A DNA stretch of 64,000 bases from Pseudomonadales bacterium (lineage in GTDB: Bacteria > Pseudomonadota > Gammaproteobacteria > Pseudomonadales > Azotimanducaceae): the NCBI GenBank assembly GCA_011525295.1, contig WTGV01000059.1, forward strand, positions 62,001 through 126,000, in the 5' to 3' direction. The notes beneath the pieces were generated by a model. It was not told where the DNA came from. It did not search any database and saw nothing but the letters and a program-made list of their open reading frames with translations. The translations under genes were made by a program, and so were the position numbers. Below, piece by piece: positions 55,664-64,000 of the stretch. Every line of letters begins with the position of its first letter. The stretch's first letter is position 1.

Positions 55664-56323
55664 CTAGATACGTTGAGTCGTAATCGTCATGACTTTGGAC
55701 ATCAAAGTCATGAACTGTTTCACCGAACGAGGAAACTCAACGCCGCCACTTTCTAGAGCATCCGTGCCATGCCGGATCTCATCTTCTCGAATTTTGTCGA
55801 GTATAGCTCGCGAACGTTCATCTTCTTCTGGTAGTTGCGCTAAATGTTTGTCGATATGTTTTCTTACTTCGTCCTCTGTTGCTTCAACAAACCCTAAACT
55901 AATCTCATCACCCATCGCACCTGTTATTGCACCTACACCTACAGAGGCGAGAAAAAAAACGGGTGCTAACAGGCTCTCTGGACTCGATAGTTCTCGCAAT
56001 CGCATTCGGCACCAGTTTAGGTGCTCTACTTCCTCTGCGGCAGCAGTACGAAGATGCAGTCTAGTATTTGTGTCTCGAGCAACAAATGCTTGACCTTCGT
56101 ACAAACCTTGGGCACACACTTCGCCGGTGTGATTGACTCGCATTAGGGAGGCAGAAATTCGAGATTCAATCTCGTTTAGTTTTTTCCCTTCCGGAAATTC
56201 TTGAGCAGAGATACTCTTACGACTCGACCCGGACAAAGTTCGTAGACTCGCATCAATGAGTTCGATGACTCTGTCCATCAGGCGCGGTGAGTCAATTGAA
56301 TTTAGACTACAGTCAGAAGTCAC
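55664..56323 (-). CDS. coq7: Demethoxyubiquinone hydroxylase Coq7
   Basis: Di-iron monooxygenase for C6 hydroxylation in ubiquinone synthesis. Ligands in VNHTGEVCAQ, AAAEEVEHLNWC, EATEDEVRKH and IREDEIRHG. The membrane-attached helix FFLASVGVGAITGAMGD is present. 219 residues from GTG 56323; an ATG 15 codons in is an alternative. Last gene of the leftward purH-purD run. Confidence 0.94.
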   Translation of the reverse strand: MTSDCSLNSIDSPRLMDRVIELIDASLRTLSGSSRKSISAQEFPEGKKLNEIESRISASLMRVNHTGEVCAQGLYEGQAFVARDTNTRLHLRTAAAEEVEHLNWCRMRLRELSSPESLLAPVFFLASVGVGAITGAMGDEISLGFVEATEDEVRKHIDKHLAQLPEEDERSRAILDKIREDEIRHGTDALESGGVEFPRSVKQFMTLMSKVMTITTQRI

Positions 56324-56341
56324 TTAAGAAAATCGTAAAGC

Positions 56342-57634
56342 TCAAGCAGTCTTCTTGCGTTCACGTGCAATCGCCTTATGGCCAATGTCTGTGCGCATAT
56401 GTACCCCCGACCATTGGATCTTATTTGCACGTGCATAAGCATTCCGTTGCGCGAGTTCTACGGTTGGACCTGAACTGACCACAGTCAACACCCGACCGCC
56501 ACTGGTGACGATACGACCCTGTTCTTCTTTCGTACCAGCGTGGAATACTTTGGTGCCTGGCACGTTCGAATTTAGACCTGAGATTGGTAGGTTAGTCTTA
56601 TATTTGCCGGGATATCCTGGTGAGGTCAATACCACAGCAACGGTACAGTTTTTCTTGAATTTGAGCTGTCGACCTGCCAAACCACCTGCTTCAGTGGCAG
56701 CTAGACAATGCGTCGCAAAATCTGTTTGCAAGCGCATCAAAACCGGTTGTGCTTCCGGATCACCAAACCTGCAGTTATATTCAACCACGTAAGGTTCTTG
56801 TTCTTGGATCATCAGACCAACATACAAAAAACCGTGATATGGATTGTTTTCCTCCTGCATCCCTTGAATCGTCGGATTCACAATGTGATCCATTATTTTC
56901 TTATGGACGTCATCGTCGATCACAGGTGCCGGAGAATATGCTCCCATTCCACCTGTATTCGGCCCTTTGTCTCCGTCAAAAGCTGGTTTGTGGTCCTGTG
57001 AAGTTGCAAACGGGAGTACGTTCTCTCCATCCGTCAAAACAATGAAACTTGCTTCTTCGCCGGCTAGAAACTCTTCGATGACTATCGTGGAGGCTGCGTC
57101 ACCGAACGCACGACCAGATAACATATTGCGAGCTGCGTTTAGTGCTTGATTCAACGAATGAGCTACCACCACTCCTTTACCGGCGGCTAAGCCGTCCGCT
57201 TTTATAACGATTGGGAATTCGCTCCGGCGAATGCGCGCGCATGCTTCGTCGATGTCATGAGTGACAAACGAGTTTGCCGTCGGGATCTGATGTCTCTTCA
57301 TGAATTCTTTAGCAAAGGACTTTGATCCCTCGAGTTGTGCCGCGAACATCGAGGGAGCTAGACACTTGTGGCCATTGCTGTCGAGGAAGTCTTTTAATCC
57401 CGCCACGATCGGTTGTTCGGGACCGACAACAGTTAAATCGATCGAATGTGTCTGCACCGCCTTTTCGATCGCGTCATGATCTGAAACGCTCAGCGCAACG
57501 TTGCGAACCTTCGGTTCGCGTGCTGTACCTGGATTTCCTGGTGCAACGAATACCTCAGACACCTCCGAGGACTGAGCCAAGCTCCATGCTAGTGCGTGCT
57601 CGCGACCCCCAGATCCTATAACTAGCACCTTCAT
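56342..57634 (-). CDS. purD: Phosphoribosylamine-glycine ligase PurD
   Basis: ATP-grasp enzyme for the second purine step. N-terminus VLVIGSGGREHALAW, LAAGKGVVVA, DGDKGPNTGGMGAYSP and VVEYNCRFGDPEAQ. 430 residues. Lies 18 bases after purH, as in many gammaproteobacteria. Confidence 0.97.
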   Translation of the reverse strand: MKVLVIGSGGREHALAWSLAQSSEVSEVFVAPGNPGTAREPKVRNVALSVSDHDAIEKAVQTHSIDLTVVGPEQPIVAGLKDFLDSNGHKCLAPSMFAAQLEGSKSFAKEFMKRHQIPTANSFVTHDIDEACARIRRSEFPIVIKADGLAAGKGVVVAHSLNQALNAARNMLSGRAFGDAASTIVIEEFLAGEEASFIVLTDGENVLPFATSQDHKPAFDGDKGPNTGGMGAYSPAPVIDDDVHKKIMDHIVNPTIQGMQEENNPYHGFLYVGLMIQEQEPYVVEYNCRFGDPEAQPVLMRLQTDFATHCLAATEAGGLAGRQLKFKKNCTVAVVLTSPGYPGKYKTNLPISGLNSNVPGTKVFHAGTKEEQGRIVTSGGRVLTVVSSGPTVELAQRNAYARANKIQWSGVHMRTDIGHKAIARERKKTA

Positions 57635-57652
57635 AAAGTCTTTGAATTGTTC

Positions 57653-59212
57653 CTAGTGTCTGAAATGTCGAACGCCCGTAAACAACATCGCCATACCCGA
57701 TTCATTGGCCGCGTCGATGACTTCTTGATCCCGACGTAAACCACCAGGTTGTATAACAGCACTAATACCGGCTGCCGCGGCGGTGTCGATTCCGTCTCGA
57801 AACGGAAAAGCAGCATCAGAAGCTAGGACTGCACCAACCATCTGTAAGCCAGCTTCCTGTGCCTTCATGGTTGCAATTTTAGCACTCACTACTCGGCTCA
57901 TTTGACCAGCTCCAATACCAACGGTGCTCTTTTCCTTCGCGATGACGATCGCATTTGACTTAACACATCTAACGACTTCCCAAGCAAACTCTAGATCTTC
58001 CAATTCGATCTTTGTAGGGGCGCGATCCGTAACACACTGAGTGTTTCCTGAGTCCAACTTCTGAGTGTCGGGGTCCTGCAACAAATATCCGCCGGAAACG
58101 TGGCGATACTGTAACCCATTTTCTAAAGAGAAAGGTGCACCAGTTTCCAAAACTCGGAGAGATTTGCGTTGCTTAGCGACCTGCCGAGCCCTAGCATCAA
58201 TCCGAGGTGCAACAATCACTTCGACAAACTGGTTTTCGATAATCACTTTTAATGTATCCCCATCTAAGGGTACGTTAAACGCAAGAATGCCGCCAAATGC
58301 TGAGGTGGCATCCGTTGCAAATGCTTTGAGATACGCCAGTTCGGCATTTTTGGAGACCGCGACTCCGCAGGGATTCCCATGCTTTACTATCACACACGCC
58401 GCCTCCTGAAAGCGATAAACGCACTCTAACGCCGCATCAACATCGGAAATGTTGTTATACGACAGTTGCTTACCTTGCAATAAGTTTGCGGAAACCACAG
58501 TACCTGCTCTGTTGGAATCATCAGCGGAATATAGAGCCGCCTCCTGATGAGGATTTTCTCCATATCGCAAGCCGCAAGTCTTGGTCAAAGCAAGAAACGA
58601 AGTCTCAGGAAACTTGTCGGAGCGTGAAAAGTATTGTGCTATCGCAACGTCATAGGCTGCTACGTGCGCAAATGCCTTAGCTGCCATCTCGTACCGAAAA
58701 TCGTAATCTAACTTGTTTTCTTGAAATCTAGCGATGACCTCACTGTAATCACCAGGGTCCACTACAACAAGAACATGTTCGTGGTTTTTAGCCCCAGCTC
58801 GAATCAAGGCTACGCCGCCGATGTCAACATTTTCGATTGCTTCATCGTGAGAACAACCTTCTCGTGAAACGACGCTTGAGAAGGGATATAGATTGACCAC
58901 AACTATGTCGATTTCTTTGATTCGATACTCTACGACATCGTTATGATCTTTCTCGCGACGGGACAAAATGCCGCCGTGCACTAGTGGATGTAGAGTTTTA
59001 ACGCGGCCATCCATCATCGACGGAAAGCCAGTTAGTTCCTCGATGGTGACGAGACTAATCCCCACATCATCAAGAGCGGCGGCGGTTCCACCGCTCGCTA
59101 AGAGCATACACCCCAAAGCTTGAAGATTTCGCGAAAAATCCACCAGTTCGGTCTTATCGTACACGCTTAACAACGCAGTTTGTGGAGCCTTTGAAGTCAA
59201 ATTCTTACTCAA
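57653..59212 (-). CDS. purH: Bifunctional PurH (AICAR transformylase/IMP cyclohydrolase)
   Basis: Catalyses the last two steps to IMP. N-terminal cyclohydrolase (about 1-195, LLSVYDKTELVDFSR, GVALIRAGAKNHEHVLVVVDPGDY), C-terminal transformylase (RYGENPHQEAALY, VIVKHGNPCGVA, SNAIVIAKEKSTVGIGAGQMSRV). 519 residues. TTG start overlapping the prmA stop (TTGA). Confidence 0.97.
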   Translation of the reverse strand: MSKNLTSKAPQTALLSVYDKTELVDFSRNLQALGCMLLASGGTAAALDDVGISLVTIEELTGFPSMMDGRVKTLHPLVHGGILSRREKDHNDVVEYRIKEIDIVVVNLYPFSSVVSREGCSHDEAIENVDIGGVALIRAGAKNHEHVLVVVDPGDYSEVIARFQENKLDYDFRYEMAAKAFAHVAAYDVAIAQYFSRSDKFPETSFLALTKTCGLRYGENPHQEAALYSADDSNRAGTVVSANLLQGKQLSYNNISDVDAALECVYRFQEAACVIVKHGNPCGVAVSKNAELAYLKAFATDATSAFGGILAFNVPLDGDTLKVIIENQFVEVIVAPRIDARARQVAKQRKSLRVLETGAPFSLENGLQYRHVSGGYLLQDPDTQKLDSGNTQCVTDRAPTKIELEDLEFAWEVVRCVKSNAIVIAKEKSTVGIGAGQMSRVVSAKIATMKAQEAGLQMVGAVLASDAAFPFRDGIDTAAAAGISAVIQPGGLRRDQEVIDAANESGMAMLFTGVRHFRH

Positions 59213-60069
59213 AAAATGGCTGGTTGATTATTACCTATCATCATGCGCCATTCTTCCTGGCACACTATCTCTTCAAATTCGATCGCGGGATATGCGGACT
59301 TAACTCGATCAATCTGATTTGGAAGCAAACCCGTGAGAAGGATAGTCCCACCCGGACTGAGACAAGCAGTCAAAGTAGGGGCGAACTGTAAGATCGTATT
59401 CAACAGGACGTTGGCAAGAATCAGGTCGTACCTTTTTCCCGCCGGAATCGTCTCTACTACTAATACTTCCACATCATTGTAACGTGCATTTTCACATGCA
59501 GTATCTCTTGCTAGAACATCTATGTCAATCGCATCAACGGATCGAGCACCTAGTTTTTTGGCAGCGATGCTCAAAATTCCAGAACCGGTACCGAAGTCAA
59601 GTACGGTCTTGTTGTCGGGTGGGTGCTTCGCTAACCAAGAGAGACACATACTAGTGGTCGGATGTTCTCCCGTACCAAAAGCTAGACCCGGTTCTAATCG
59701 AATGACATTCTTCAAATCCGACGTTCGTGCCTTTCGCGACACGACCCACAACCCGCCAAAATCCTTGGGTTCCAGTTGCACTTCCGTCGCCTGTTTCCAT
59801 TCATCGTCTCCCACGAATTGAATGTCCAATGTTTCAGTTTCTATCTTTCTAACAGCGTTTAATACCGACTGAATGTCATCGTGCAGGGGGAACAGAGCTT
59901 CGACTCGAACATGTGACCACTCTGGTACTTCATGCAACGTACGTTCCAAAGACGTCTCATTTCCTACACTCGACACTGTTAGGGATAGTGCGTCGTGGCG
60001 GAGCATCTTCTCTTCAATCAATCCCAGTTTATTTTGAGCCACGTTTAGGGAGACCCTCATCCAAGGCAT
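59209..60069 (-). CDS. prmA: Ribosomal protein L11 methyltransferase PrmA
   Basis: Trimethylates ribosomal protein L11. N-terminal L11-recognition domain, then a Rossmann methyltransferase with LEPGLAFGTGEHPTTSMCL, VLDFGTGSGILSIAA and LANVLLNTI. 286 residues. It lies 3 bases after the secreted unknown and overlaps purH. Confidence 0.96.
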   Translation of the reverse strand: MPWMRVSLNVAQNKLGLIEEKMLRHDALSLTVSSVGNETSLERTLHEVPEWSHVRVEALFPLHDDIQSVLNAVRKIETETLDIQFVGDDEWKQATEVQLEPKDFGGLWVVSRKARTSDLKNVIRLEPGLAFGTGEHPTTSMCLSWLAKHPPDNKTVLDFGTGSGILSIAAKKLGARSVDAIDIDVLARDTACENARYNDVEVLVVETIPAGKRYDLILANVLLNTILQFAPTLTACLSPGGTILLTGLLPNQIDRVKSAYPAIEFEEIVCQEEWRMMIGNNQPAIF

Positions 60070-60072
60070 GGC

Positions 60073-60909
60073 TTACCAATTTGGAGGAACTTCTGAGTTC
60101 GATGAATCATCGAGTGGCACTCGAGTATCCGATTCATCATTAAATTGACCTTCGTCGGTATTCATGGTGTCTTCGCTGGTTGAAGCATAGGAGCAGTCAA
60201 AATCTGAAAATTGTTTGGTAACTTCATGGTACAGTGTGTTATTCCCCGATTTCACTTCAAGCTTGAACGACACTTGTTCTAAAACTGTACCATTGGTTTG
60301 ATCCTCAAAACGAAACGTGGAAACATTTTCGTACTCGTTGACTTGCGTCCAACGTTGAATACGGAAAGGTTCTTGGGCAACACTCTTCACCTCAAGCAAC
60401 TGTCCCGTATCTGAATCGATCGTAAGCTGATTCTTCACATGCTGATTCAATCCCTGTCCCGAGGAAGGGACGACTTTAAACTCAAACTTCAATTTTGATT
60501 GAGATTCATCCAATAGTTGCAAGGAATCGGGGTCGATGAAATCAAAATTTAAGACCGCTGGATGACGTTGTCGTGGTTTTGGTTCGTAGTTGTGAACTTG
60601 TTGGTCCGTCGGACTTTTACCGTTTAGCTCTAGCAGTTGCCATTCCACACCTAAACCACTGCTTGGATCATAGCGTTCTTGCGTACTTCCAACGTCTTTT
60701 ATGGTAGTTTGTTGCGTGTACGCACAATTCTTTAACGTTCGTACGTCGGCAGTTTTAACTTCATTCAGTATATCGTCGAACAGCGCTCTCAAGTCTCCAC
60801 TATTGACTTGTGCTCTCACAATATCAATACTACACACACAAGTCACCATTGCTATGAACAGGTACCCGAGACAAGAAAAGCAGGATGTCTTACTACATTT
60901 AGTCATCAT
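60073..60909 (-). CDS. Conserved secreted protein of unknown function
   Basis: About 278 residues from ATG 60909 (ATG 60906 and TTG 60921 also possible), with a hydrophobic signal (YLFIAMVTCVCSIDIVRAQ). A Cys early in the mature part and another near the C-terminal core may pair. The fragment YDPSSGLGVEWQLLELNGKSPTDQQ recurs, from memory, in uncharacterised proteobacterial proteins with a LolA-like layout. It heads the prmA-purH-purD-coq7 operon. The acidic C-terminal tail (about 245-278) looks disordered. Confidence 0.65.
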   Translation of the reverse strand: MMTKCSKTSCFSCLGYLFIAMVTCVCSIDIVRAQVNSGDLRALFDDILNEVKTADVRTLKNCAYTQQTTIKDVGSTQERYDPSSGLGVEWQLLELNGKSPTDQQVHNYEPKPRQRHPAVLNFDFIDPDSLQLLDESQSKLKFEFKVVPSSGQGLNQHVKNQLTIDSDTGQLLEVKSVAQEPFRIQRWTQVNEYENVSTFRFEDQTNGTVLEQVSFKLEVKSGNNTLYHEVTKQFSDFDCSYASTSEDTMNTDEGQFNDESDTRVPLDDSSNSEVPPNW

Positions 60910-61104
60910 TGGATTCAACAAACATCGGACTGTAGAAATTTAATGAATGAGGTCTTTTCATCAATGTCATCCACCCCTATGATTGCAACTCGACTCAATT
61001 CATACCGTAAGGATTATGTTTATTGATTCGGGCTGATAACTCGTAAAATAAACTGTAGCTCTCGTGTTCAGGAATTCTGTCAGACCAACATATATGACTC
61101 TCCA

Positions 61105-62019
61105 TTGGCTCGAGGCCACCTGCAACAAATTCACGTAAGAAGTGTGTCTAACGTAAAGCCCGTGTCTCTTTCGTCCCCCTATTCGGACGCCAAAACACAA
61201 CCCGATGTACACATCGTCGATCTATTGATAGAAGAGCGGGCGATCAATCTCATGCAACGCCCGACAACTTGGCGGTGGCTCCGCAAACTGGGCGACGGTA
61301 TCCTAGGTTACAACAAAGCAATCCGTATGGCGGATAAGATTGCACCGATGCGTGGGCGCGAAGTATTTGACTATATGTCGGATTTGCTCAAGTTAAAACT
61401 GACGGTGTCAGGTTTGGAGCGCGTGCCTAAAACTGGTGCGACCATCGTGACTCCAAATCATCCTGCTGGTATCGCTGATGGAATTGCTGTCTACGACGCA
61501 TTGAAATCGATACGTGATGACATCATTTTTGTAGCAAATCGTGATGCCATTAGAGTGTCACCGGGGTTGAGTGAAACGATCATTCCCGTTGAGTGGCGCG
61601 ACGAACTTAGAACTGCAACTCGTAATCGTGAGACCATTGGCGCACTAATTCGCGCGATTAGGAATGGACGTCTCATAGTGATTTTCCCTTCTGGTCGGCT
61701 AGCGCGCCCGACTCTCAAGGGCTTACAAGAGCGACCCTGGCAAATTACGGCGCTGAATCTAGCCCAGAAGTATCAAATCAACGTGTTACCCATGCACATT
61801 ACAGGACGTAATACATTCTTGTACTACCTCAGTTGGTACATCAACTCAGAACTGAAAGATATCATGATCTTTCGAGAATTGCTGCACAAAACTGGCCAAC
61901 GATACAAACTCAATATCGGCGCGCCTTTTCAAGTAGTTGGCGACATCTCTGAACAGACCGAGAAGCTTCGTTCTTGGGTCACAACAGAACTTAAAGAAGG
62001 AAAGACTAATTTTCTGTAA
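61105..62019 (+). CDS. Lysophospholipid acyltransferase (PlsC-like)
   Basis: Acyltransferase with the NHPAGIADG active-site motif (His-x5-Asp spacing, as in the NHPxGxxDG subgroup) and FPSGRLARPTLKGL as block III. Proteins of this subgroup acylate lyso-lipids or ornithine/hemolysin-type lipids. 304 residues from TTG 61105; the true start could be later, because the first 40 residues look poorly conserved in style. Tail-to-tail with the next gene, overlapping 14 bases. Confidence 0.8.
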   Translation: MARGHLQQIHVRSVSNVKPVSLSSPYSDAKTQPDVHIVDLLIEERAINLMQRPTTWRWLRKLGDGILGYNKAIRMADKIAPMRGREVFDYMSDLLKLKLTVSGLERVPKTGATIVTPNHPAGIADGIAVYDALKSIRDDIIFVANRDAIRVSPGLSETIIPVEWRDELRTATRNRETIGALIRAIRNGRLIVIFPSGRLARPTLKGLQERPWQITALNLAQKYQINVLPMHITGRNTFLYYLSWYINSELKDIMIFRELLHKTGQRYKLNIGAPFQVVGDISEQTEKLRSWVTTELKEGKTNFL

Positions 62020-62752
62020 ACGGGAATACCGTTTTTAGCTCATTTTTAGAGCAACTTTCCCGAATCTGAATAGGTCTGTCTCGTACAGGTTCTATCCCCA
62101 ACTCTTGTATCTGCTCTTCAGGAGTGAATTCCGATCTACCTCGCAAATACATAGTCGCAATCTCGTGTTCCTCGACGATGTGATAGAAACTTGCAGCAGA
62201 CTCTGCACGCACTCTTCCATAGAGTCTCCCTTGCGGTAGTACCAGAACGTTGGGTGCAAATCGATGCCCACCCAAATGGCTACACTGCCACGCTCGCCCG
62301 TCGGATAATTCATTCAGCACAGTCCAAGTTCGGTGACCATACTTTGCACAACACCGGTCTCGTGTACCATGGGTACACACGAAGTATGTGTTCGACTCAA
62401 CCAGTTGTCCAATTTCTTTGTAGATGTCAAGATCGAGAATCGTATCGTAGGAATTCAACGTATGATGTCGTAGTTGCCCGGACTGGGCAATGTAGATGCT
62501 GTACCCCGAGTTAGAAGCACGATTACCACGAATCATCTGTACGCGAGGGAATCGCCCACCTTCTATGAGTGAAGCTACCATTCGGGTCAACCACAGTTGA
62601 ACATCCGACGGTAGACTATTCGTTTTGATCGGATCGTGACCCCACATTTCGGTGTATTCGAGCAAAATCCAAAAGTCCACTCGAGGTGCTGTTCCTCGCA
62701 TACATTCTCCCTGCGTTAACGAGAATTCAGAACAGCTCTGGTTATCACTCAT
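62006..62752 (-). CDS. Suc/Fer-like (sucraseferredoxin) family protein
   Basis: Thioredoxin-fold [2Fe-2S] protein related to sucraseferredoxin. Cluster-binding blocks are CTHGTRDRCCAKYG and CSHLGGHRFAPNVLVLPQG. 248 residues, start ATG 62752. Physiological role unclear. Confidence 0.88.
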   Translation of the reverse strand: MSDNQSCSEFSLTQGECMRGTAPRVDFWILLEYTEMWGHDPIKTNSLPSDVQLWLTRMVASLIEGGRFPRVQMIRGNRASNSGYSIYIAQSGQLRHHTLNSYDTILDLDIYKEIGQLVESNTYFVCTHGTRDRCCAKYGHRTWTVLNELSDGRAWQCSHLGGHRFAPNVLVLPQGRLYGRVRAESAASFYHIVEEHEIATMYLRGRSEFTPEEQIQELGIEPVRDRPIQIRESCSKNELKTVFPFTEN

Positions 62753-62959
62753 GAGATTAGTGCAAAAAACAGGTGAATGAGTTGAGAATTAAACGTATCT
62801 GACGGGATGATTCAAAGCATTGTAGAAAAAGGAAGCTCCACCGATTTAACATAGCTGTGATACACTACCAAGACCCTACACTAGGACACTGTTCTTACCA
62901 TGTCCATACCTCCCTCGAACACGCAAATCAACGTGTATTAAAATTTTTTGTAAAAATCG

Positions 62960-62974
62960 CAACATGCAATGTTG
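62960..62974. repeat. Inverted repeat ahead of the CinA-like gene
   Basis: CAACAT (62960-62965) and ATGTTG (62969-62974) around GCA, about 23 bases before the TTG start. Possible operator; short enough to be chance. Confidence 0.3.
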
Positions 62975-62997
62975 TAATTGACTAGATCGCCAGACCC

Positions 62998-63753
62998 TTG
63001 AAACAGATAACTTGTTGTGTGTTACTAATCGGGAATGAATTACTATCCGGTAGAACACGTGACTCAAACCTACATTACATAGCGCAATATCTAAGTAGTA
63101 AGGGAGTTCGTGTTGCTGAAGCACGCGTTATTCCGGACATTCACCAAAGGATAGCTGACACGGTCAATGAAGTGCGTATAAACCACGATTACGTCTTCAC
63201 CACTGGTGGAATTGGTCCCACACACGATGACATTACTGCTGAGAGCATCGCATTAGCGTTTGACGTACCCTTGGTCGAAAACGAGACCATTGCTAATCGA
63301 ATTAAAAAACGTTCAGCACCGACGAGTACGTTGACCAACCGATTGCGTATGGCACGAGTGCCACAAGGGGCAAGTCTTATAGAAAATTTGACGGGCGGTC
63401 CACAGGGTTTCTACCTTGAAAACGTGTATGTCATGGCTGGAATTCCAAGTGTTTTACGTGCCATGTTGCCGACTATTGAAATCACCGTGAGCGCGCCCCT
63501 GCACTCCTGTAGTTTAGAAGTAGCTGTGGGGGAGAGTCACATTGCTCACCAATTGGATCAGATTCAACGAGATTTTCCGACGATCGAAGTTGGGAGCTAC
63601 CCGTTTGTACGCGATGGTAATATTGGCACCTCGGTTGTGTTCCGTGGGACAAAAATTGAAGAGTTATCAGCAGCGTTCGACTTAACTAAACAAGCCTTAC
63701 TTCGAATCGGGACTCGTCCTTCCGCAGAGACATTCGACTGGGACACTAGCTAA
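62998..63753 (+). CDS. CinA-type molybdopterin-binding domain protein
   Basis: Single MoCF/CinA N-terminal-like domain of 251 residues. VLLIGNELLSGRTRDSNLHYIAQYL, VFTTGGIGPTHDDITAESIALAF and GGPQGFYLENVYVMAGIPSVLRAML are diagnostic. It lacks the C-terminal PncC deamidase domain of full CinA. Family proteins bind molybdopterin or hydrolyse ADP-ribose; the role here is open. The start is TTG. Confidence 0.88.
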   Translation: MKQITCCVLLIGNELLSGRTRDSNLHYIAQYLSSKGVRVAEARVIPDIHQRIADTVNEVRINHDYVFTTGGIGPTHDDITAESIALAFDVPLVENETIANRIKKRSAPTSTLTNRLRMARVPQGASLIENLTGGPQGFYLENVYVMAGIPSVLRAMLPTIEITVSAPLHSCSLEVAVGESHIAHQLDQIQRDFPTIEVGSYPFVRDGNIGTSVVFRGTKIEELSAAFDLTKQALLRIGTRPSAETFDWDTS

Positions 63754-63787
63754 GATCAAACTGCGAATCGGCAAACGGCTCCTCCTT

Positions 63788-64000
63788 TCAAGTGTCAGAG
63801 TCGTTCCTCGCGAGTATGTACGGTATAACCTTAGTAGTATCTACATCTTTCTCTTGTTTTAGAGAAGACATGCGAGAATAAATCTCTGCAGCAGCTTCAT
63901 GAAAGCCAGATGGTAGTTCCGCACTGCTGAAAGTCTTCGCGATCTCGCGCATCTCCGGCGCGAAGCGCCAAGCTTTTCGACTCGTACCCGGTCCCATCCG
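63788..64000 (-). CDS. C-terminal end of a DUF1932-type NAD(P) dehydrogenase
   Basis: The frame runs off the right edge; the visible part ends the protein. SRKAWRFAPEMREIAKTFSSAELPSGFHEAAAEIYSRMSS resembles the C-terminal DUF1932 domain of 6-phosphogluconate-dehydrogenase-like oxidoreductases. The ATG at 63997 is unlikely to be the start because the match continues upstream (Arg-Met-Gly-Pro). Confidence 0.65.
   Translation of the reverse strand, partial: RMGPGTSRKAWRFAPEMREIAKTFSSAELPSGFHEAAAEIYSRMSSLKQEKDVDTTKVIPYILARNDSDT

Noticed and set aside
1..64000. CRISPR arrays, IS elements or prophage
   Set aside because: No regularly spaced direct repeats, transposase motifs or phage structural genes were seen on either strand.

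Overview
The window reads as a piece of a gammaproteobacterial chromosome. The Tol-Pal operon joined to ruvCAB, bamC-dapA, bepA, lptD-surA-rsmA-apaH, amgK-murU (the MurNAc recycling pair placed divergently from lptD), coq7, cnoX and djlA all fit a Gram-negative gammaproteobacterium. Base composition is moderate and slightly AT-rich, TTG and GTG starts are common, and many neighbours overlap as ATGA, GTGA, TTGA or TAATG. I cannot place it below class from the sequence alone; an uncultured marine lineage is a guess.

Layout. 1-8 kb: glcD and the 5' part of glcE (glycolate oxidase), diverging from a Bacteroidetes-style dihydroorotase and an NCS2 nucleobase permease with an extra cytoplasmic domain. 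Next come a secreted repeat protein and a small PspC-type membrane operon behind a sigma-54-like promoter. 8-18 kb: an amidotransferase, cnoX, djlA, tRNA-Ser(CGA), a metallo-beta-lactamase-fold hydrolase, bamC-dapA, an AI-2E-type permease with a TusA-like protein, bepA and nadA. 18-22.6 kb: a solitary DNA methyltransferase behind a perfect inverted repeat, an SDR, an MFS transporter and a membrane-protein gene interrupted by an in-frame TAG. 22.7-32 kb: tRNA-Lys(TTT), then a long leftward block read as aspS-yebC-ruvC-ruvA-ruvB-tolQ-tolR-tolA-tolB-pal-cpoB. tolQ seems to start at a non-canonical ATT.

32-34 kb: a truncated GHKL (Hsp90-like) ATPase and about 800 bp of AT-rich non-coding DNA, probably the scar of an accessory insertion between aspS and proS. 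34-46 kb: proS and tsaD rightward, then cca, apaH, rsmA, surA and lptD leftward, then amgK, murU, rpe and gph rightward. 46-52 kb: a voltage-gated cation channel with a calcium-type selectivity filter, a TolB-propeller amidohydrolase, an alpha/beta-hydrolase-like protein lacking the nucleophile, and a glycosyltransferase split by a frameshift. 52-64 kb: PEBP and SulP proteins, an OsmC-VOC fusion, an operon (secreted unknown protein, prmA, purH, purD, coq7), an acyltransferase, a Suc/Fer-like protein, a CinA-like protein and the end of a DUF1932-type dehydrogenase.

Most of the window is envelope assembly, translation, recombination and nucleotide synthesis. I found no CRISPR array, rRNA, insertion sequence or prophage. 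The most unusual items are the strict two-type 20-residue repeat protein, the channel with a TLEDWTD filter, the sigma-54/PspC unit, the permease with an RsbW-like tail, the ATT start of tolQ, the amber-interrupted membrane gene and the truncated GHKL ATPase.
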